Shown piece after piece: positions 60,981 through 64,000 of a stretch of DNA of 64,000 bases. Below the pieces are notes generated by a model that worked only from the letters and a program-made list of their open reading frames with translations, made no database searches and was not told where the DNA came from. Positions within the stretch are counted from its first letter, which is position 1. Every line of letters begins with the position of its first letter. The DNA is from Tenebrio molitor (Eukaryota > Arthropoda > Insecta > Coleoptera > Tenebrionidae), in NCBI RefSeq assembly GCF_963966145.1, contig NC_091050.1, positions 18,724,001 to 18,788,000 on the forward strand. Direction: 5' to 3'. Position numbers and translations under genes: made by a program.

Positions 60981-61157
60981 AAGGTGTTTTTTTTTTAATT
61001 TGGCGTCGAAGTAGGCGTTGGAGAGTCGATTGAGATCGCACCACTCGTGTAAAAGCGTAAGATTTAAAGAGCTCATCCATGATCCGTTTACCTATATAGT
61101 GCGTTGACAATCGACAGTTCAACGCCTACTTCGACGCCAAATTTAAAAAATACCCGT
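60981..61157. mobile_element. TCGGGTGTTCA-family MITE, diverged copy 2
   Basis: The arms share TTTAATTTGGCGTCGAAGTA on the left and its inverted partner TACTTCGACGCCAAATTTAA on the right. Internal CACTCGTGTAAAAGCGTAAG and TAGTGCGTTGACAATCGAC match the copy at 28878-29058. TA lies next to both ends (60979-60980 and 61158-61159). The outermost bases have diverged. Confidence 0.65.
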
Positions 61158-61504
61158 TATATCTATGTATGTATGTATGCAGTTATATGGATCACATTTT
61201 TATTTTTTCATGACCTGTATCGAGTACTAGAAAATTAATTCTTTCTCCGAAATCATTTGTGCCAATTTTTCTTTAAGTGAGATTTCCTATCAAGGACAAA
61301 AACGTTTATCTTTACACATTCAAGATAATATTGATTTTATAATTGTAATATTTCATAACAACATTTTCTTTGAAACGTCGTACCTAATGTTTTTGTTGTC
61401 CAAATTTAGGTGCATCCACAGTTGTTAACATTTTACTTATAACCTTCCTATCGGCGCTGTTGTAAAAAAAATCCGTAAAATGATCATCAGGGAAGCAAAT
61501 CTAG

Positions 61505-61509
61505 TCAGT
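61505..61509 (+). promoter_or_regulatory. TCAGT initiator of the plus-strand cuticle gene
   Basis: TCAGT stands 27 bp before the start codon, as in the paralog. The only TATA-like string (TATAA near 61438) is too far upstream to be convincing. Confidence 0.4.
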
Positions 61510-61535
61510 CGACTTTCTCCTGCAGCTGAGGCACC

Positions 61536-62167
61536 ATGAAATTAGTAAATATCAAATTTATTTATTTTTTTATTAAATTTAATAGCGAATTCATGATAAC
61601 CTCTTACAGTTGATAACCGCTTCGCTTTTTCTTATTTCTCATGGGTCTGGGCGACCTCAGTCACCTGACGAAGACCCAATAGACCGACTACTGACAGATG
61701 CAGTAACACATTTTGGTTTCAAAGATTTGGGAAATATAAATTTACCACCAATCAAGGATTATTTTGACGACCAAAATGACCACCCACACTCATTTAATTT
61801 GACGAATGATGGATCAGGAAATTATTATTTTGGGTGAGTAAAAGTCACATAAGTCCAAAATTAACAACACTTTTTAAATTTTAGTTTCGACGCGTATGAT
61901 TTAGAACGGTACGAGGTGGGGGAATTAAAAAATCCCGGTACAGACAACGAAATTCAAACAGTGAGAGGTCAATACATTACCCGATATGTCAACGAGAAAG
62001 GTGCTGTCGTTATGCTTACAATTGGTTACGTAGCCGATGAGAATGGTTTCCAACCATTTTTAATATCCGTTAAGGGTGCCTTATCACAAGCAGCTGGACC
62101 TTCAGGACCCAAAAGCGGAATATCGTCTAGTGTGTTGGGATCTCTGGTGGGAGGAAATATCGGATAG
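61536..62167 (+). CDS. Cuticle protein with RR-1 (chitin_bind_4) domain, three exons
   Basis: Exons are 61536-61544 (ATG AAA TTA), 61610-61833 and 61885-62167, with GT-AG introns of 65 and 51 bp, giving 171 residues. Signal peptide MKLLITASLFLISHGSG; the mature chain starts RPQSPDEDP. An acidic spacer with THFGFKDLGNINLPP follows, then FNLTNDGSGNYYFGFDAYDL, TDNEIQTVRGQYIT, RYVNEKGAVVMLTIGYVADE and NGFQPF. The tail is LGSLVGGNIG. The RR-1 family binds chitin in soft cuticle, so a secreted structural role is expected. The gene is about 44 kb from its paralog on the opposite strand, with identical intron phases, which shows descent by duplication plus inversion. Confidence 0.9.
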
Positions 62168-62239
62168 AAATTGTTGCGCAAGCAGCAAAAAAAATTGCGT
62201 TGTCATTATTTAATGTATAGTTACGACAAACAGTAAAGA

Positions 62240-62245
62240 AATAAA
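62240..62245 (+). promoter_or_regulatory. AATAAA polyadenylation signal of the plus-strand cuticle gene
   Basis: AATAAA occurs 73 bp after the stop codon, followed by a T-rich run at about 62258-62278. Confidence 0.55.
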
Positions 62246-62595
62246 AACTGCGCTTCCAGTTTTTCTTTTCTTTTCTTACCATATTATAGCGTTTTTGTCC
62301 TACGTGGACCATTACCTTTACTTTATTTCTGTCTAAAGCAATTCTATTAAAATTAATTGTTATGTACTGCGGTATGATCAAGAATGACTGAATCTGTTGG
62401 TAACAATGAACTTTGGCAAATCTGAAATTTACCATGAAAGATTCATTTTTGTAATACCATAAACATAACTGACCTTACAGTTGCGATCAATTGAAATTGA
62501 AATTACGGAAATAGTTATTTACTTTTCCGTTTTGATCTGGGAGCTAAATAGACTTCGGTCTTAGCTTCTATTTTGTGTAATAATAATAATAATAA

Positions 62596-63264
62596 TATAA
62601 AAAACACATATGCGGTTTACAATCGATCATTGATAAATGTAGGATTTGCGGAACTGAAGGGGAAACCATTGAACACATCATTTCTTCTTGCACCGTTTTG
62701 GCTCAAAGCGAATATAAAAAACGTCATGATATATTCGCAAAAATTATACACATGAATTTAGCAGTTAAATTCAATTTATTAAAGGATACACAACCACATT
62801 ACATTTATAAACCAGACAGTTGTTTAGAAAATGACAATTACAAATTATATTTTGATTGCACAGTTTTAACTGACATTCACATTCAGCATAACAGACCAGA
62901 CATTATTATTTTAAATAAACAACAAAAGCAAGCATATCTTTTAGATATAGCTGTTCCAAATTCACACAATATAACACAGACATATAATACAAAAATTAAT
63001 AAATATTTAGAACTCTCCGTTGCTATGAGAAATCTTTGGTGTTTAGAAAAAAATTCGATTTTACCATTTATAATTTCAGCAACAGGAATAGTACCGCAAT
63101 CTCTTTTTAAAAATTTAAAAGTTTTGGACTTAGAAAACACATTGGTGGTTGAAATTCAAAAAGGTATATTATTATACTCATGTCACATCGTGAGGAAATT
63201 CCTTAACATTGACACAGAACATAAAACACAAAAAAGTCAAAATGTGGAGGCGAGACGCCGGTAA
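62596..63264 (+). pseudogene. 5'-truncated non-LTR retrotransposon C-terminal end with CCHC knuckle and nuclease-like motif
   Basis: One frame is open from 62596 to the TAA at 63262. It begins with KKHICGLQSIIDK and then CRICGTEGETIEHIISSC, an exact C-x2-C-x8-H-x4-C knuckle. It continues YKLYFDCTVLTDIHIQHNRP, DIIILNKQQKQAYLLDIAVP, NSHNITQTYNTKINKYLEL and PFIISATGIVPQSL. The RPD...D pair matches the restriction-like nuclease region of R2-type retroelements (inference). The 5' end adjoins an AAT microsatellite at 62576-62596. The 669-nt frame is undamaged, so the copy is fairly young or has had few hits. Downstream CCGGCAAAATTGCCGTGCCG is probably 3' UTR. Confidence 0.75.
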
Positions 63265-64000
63265 TTATGTTGATAAGCACTGCACTATTACTTGATAGTA
63301 TTATCCGTAATAGTGTATGTACTCCGGCAAAATTGCCGTGCCGCCGGGTGGAGGTGGGATAGTATTAACAAATTAAAGGAACGTCATCACATATCAAGCT
63401 TTGTCAACATTAGACTAGTATCAAGGTCAAAGATTTTTTCGTTTGGCGTAGAGTATAAGAAAAAATCGTAGCAAAGGACAGCATACATTTGTTCACGACT
63501 TTAGCTTGTCTGATAATAATATGTCACAGAAGCACTGTACTGGAGAAATGCTGAAAATGCTTTTAAAAAAAAGCTATTTACGTCAGTGAAAGTGTATCAT
63601 ATAGTAGGATTTTATTTCAAGTTTTTTGTGTCCTACATGTAGTGCGCTTCAAAGACTGTATTTAGGACCGCTGTTAGCGACGTGACCGGTGGTTATTTAA
63701 CATTATTGAAACCGTAGTCTTGTATTTGTTATTGGACAATATTATAAATGGATTGTGGATTGTAAATTTAAAAAAGTTGTAGAATAAACACAATTTATTT
63801 CATTCATTCATAATACAAAATACAAATTGAAATATTGGGAGAAATCGAGGGACCTTGAGAGACAACTCATTTCAATATAGTTTGGAGCTTTCGAGTGTGG
63901 CCAGCCAGTCTTCAGTTGACTGATTTTGGCGTAAAATTTTTCGATTATTAGAAGCAACAAGAACAAACAACGAACTGCGTCAGTAGAATCTGAAGGGTCC
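63265..64000. other. Retroelement 3' UTR and flanking non-coding DNA
   Basis: The first 100 bp probably belong to the preceding retroelement. The rest has no supported feature. Confidence 0.4.

Larger units (their letters stand above)
58659..61535. other. Intergenic stretch upstream of the plus-strand cuticle gene, rich in foldback repeats
   Basis: It contains the hairpin element 59061-59193, a palindromic island near 59610-59690 (GTGACTGTCTTTTTGTG inverted as CACAAAAAGACTCAC, core CTCGACTTCGTCTCGG), another island near 60155-60255 (core GCAGCTTCGTTGTGCAG, then CGTGTAAATAACTATTAGG) and the MITE 60981-61157. No gene was recognised. Confidence 0.45.

Overview
This window looks like insect nuclear DNA. 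It is AT-rich, has short introns with GT-AG borders, carries two insect cuticle-protein genes of the RR-1 (chitin-binding 4) type, and is crowded with arthropod-style transposon debris. The order cannot be fixed from sequence alone; a beetle or another holometabolous insect would fit. There are no operons, CRISPR arrays or bacterial features.

Only two host genes can be supported in full: a three-exon cuticle protein on the minus strand (16775-17528) and a three-exon paralog on the plus strand (61536-62167). They share a 9-nt first exon, intron phases, the RPQSP mature start, the YVADENGF motif and the C-terminal LGSLVGGN tail. A third, decayed copy lies at 58445-58658, about 3 kb upstream of the plus-strand gene, and still shows the exon 2 end, the intron and the exon 3 end. 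The locus therefore looks like a small cuticle-gene family broken up by transposons.

Most other recognisable sequence is mobile. A 2.7-kb hAT element (38486-41190) has 21-bp terminal repeats, a perfect 8-bp target duplication and a five-exon transposase with one probable nonsense codon. Four pieces are 3' ends of non-LTR retrotransposons: minus 8439-9620, plus 24745-25362, plus 32123-33184 and plus 62596-63264. Two of these (8.4 kb and 62.6 kb) keep a CCHC-type zinc knuckle followed by an RPD...D nuclease-like motif. There are decayed pieces of mariner-type transposases (15981-16089, and inside 57637-58412), of a possible tyrosine recombinase (16403-16522), and of a repeated invertebrate ORF family of unknown function (7355-8240).

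At least ten short TIR elements (MITEs) occur, mostly with TA target duplications. Two are cases of one element inserted inside another (3889-4618 and 57637-58412). A 5S-rRNA-like sequence on the minus strand (50603-50701) is probably a SINE head or a pseudogene. There is also a purine-rich minisatellite (34880-35780), a short tandem palindromic repeat (14770-14915), a near-perfect 133-bp hairpin (59061-59193) and a family of palindromic islands centred on CTTCG with AATAGTTATTTA-type ends.

The long remaining stretches (about 9.6-14.7, 17.6-23.4, 25.4-28.4, 43-50 and 53-57 kb) show no gene I can support. They contain GC-balanced, apparently unique islands that could be introns or regulatory DNA of a larger gene. 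One candidate small minus-strand exon (25733-25773) has strong splice signals on both sides.
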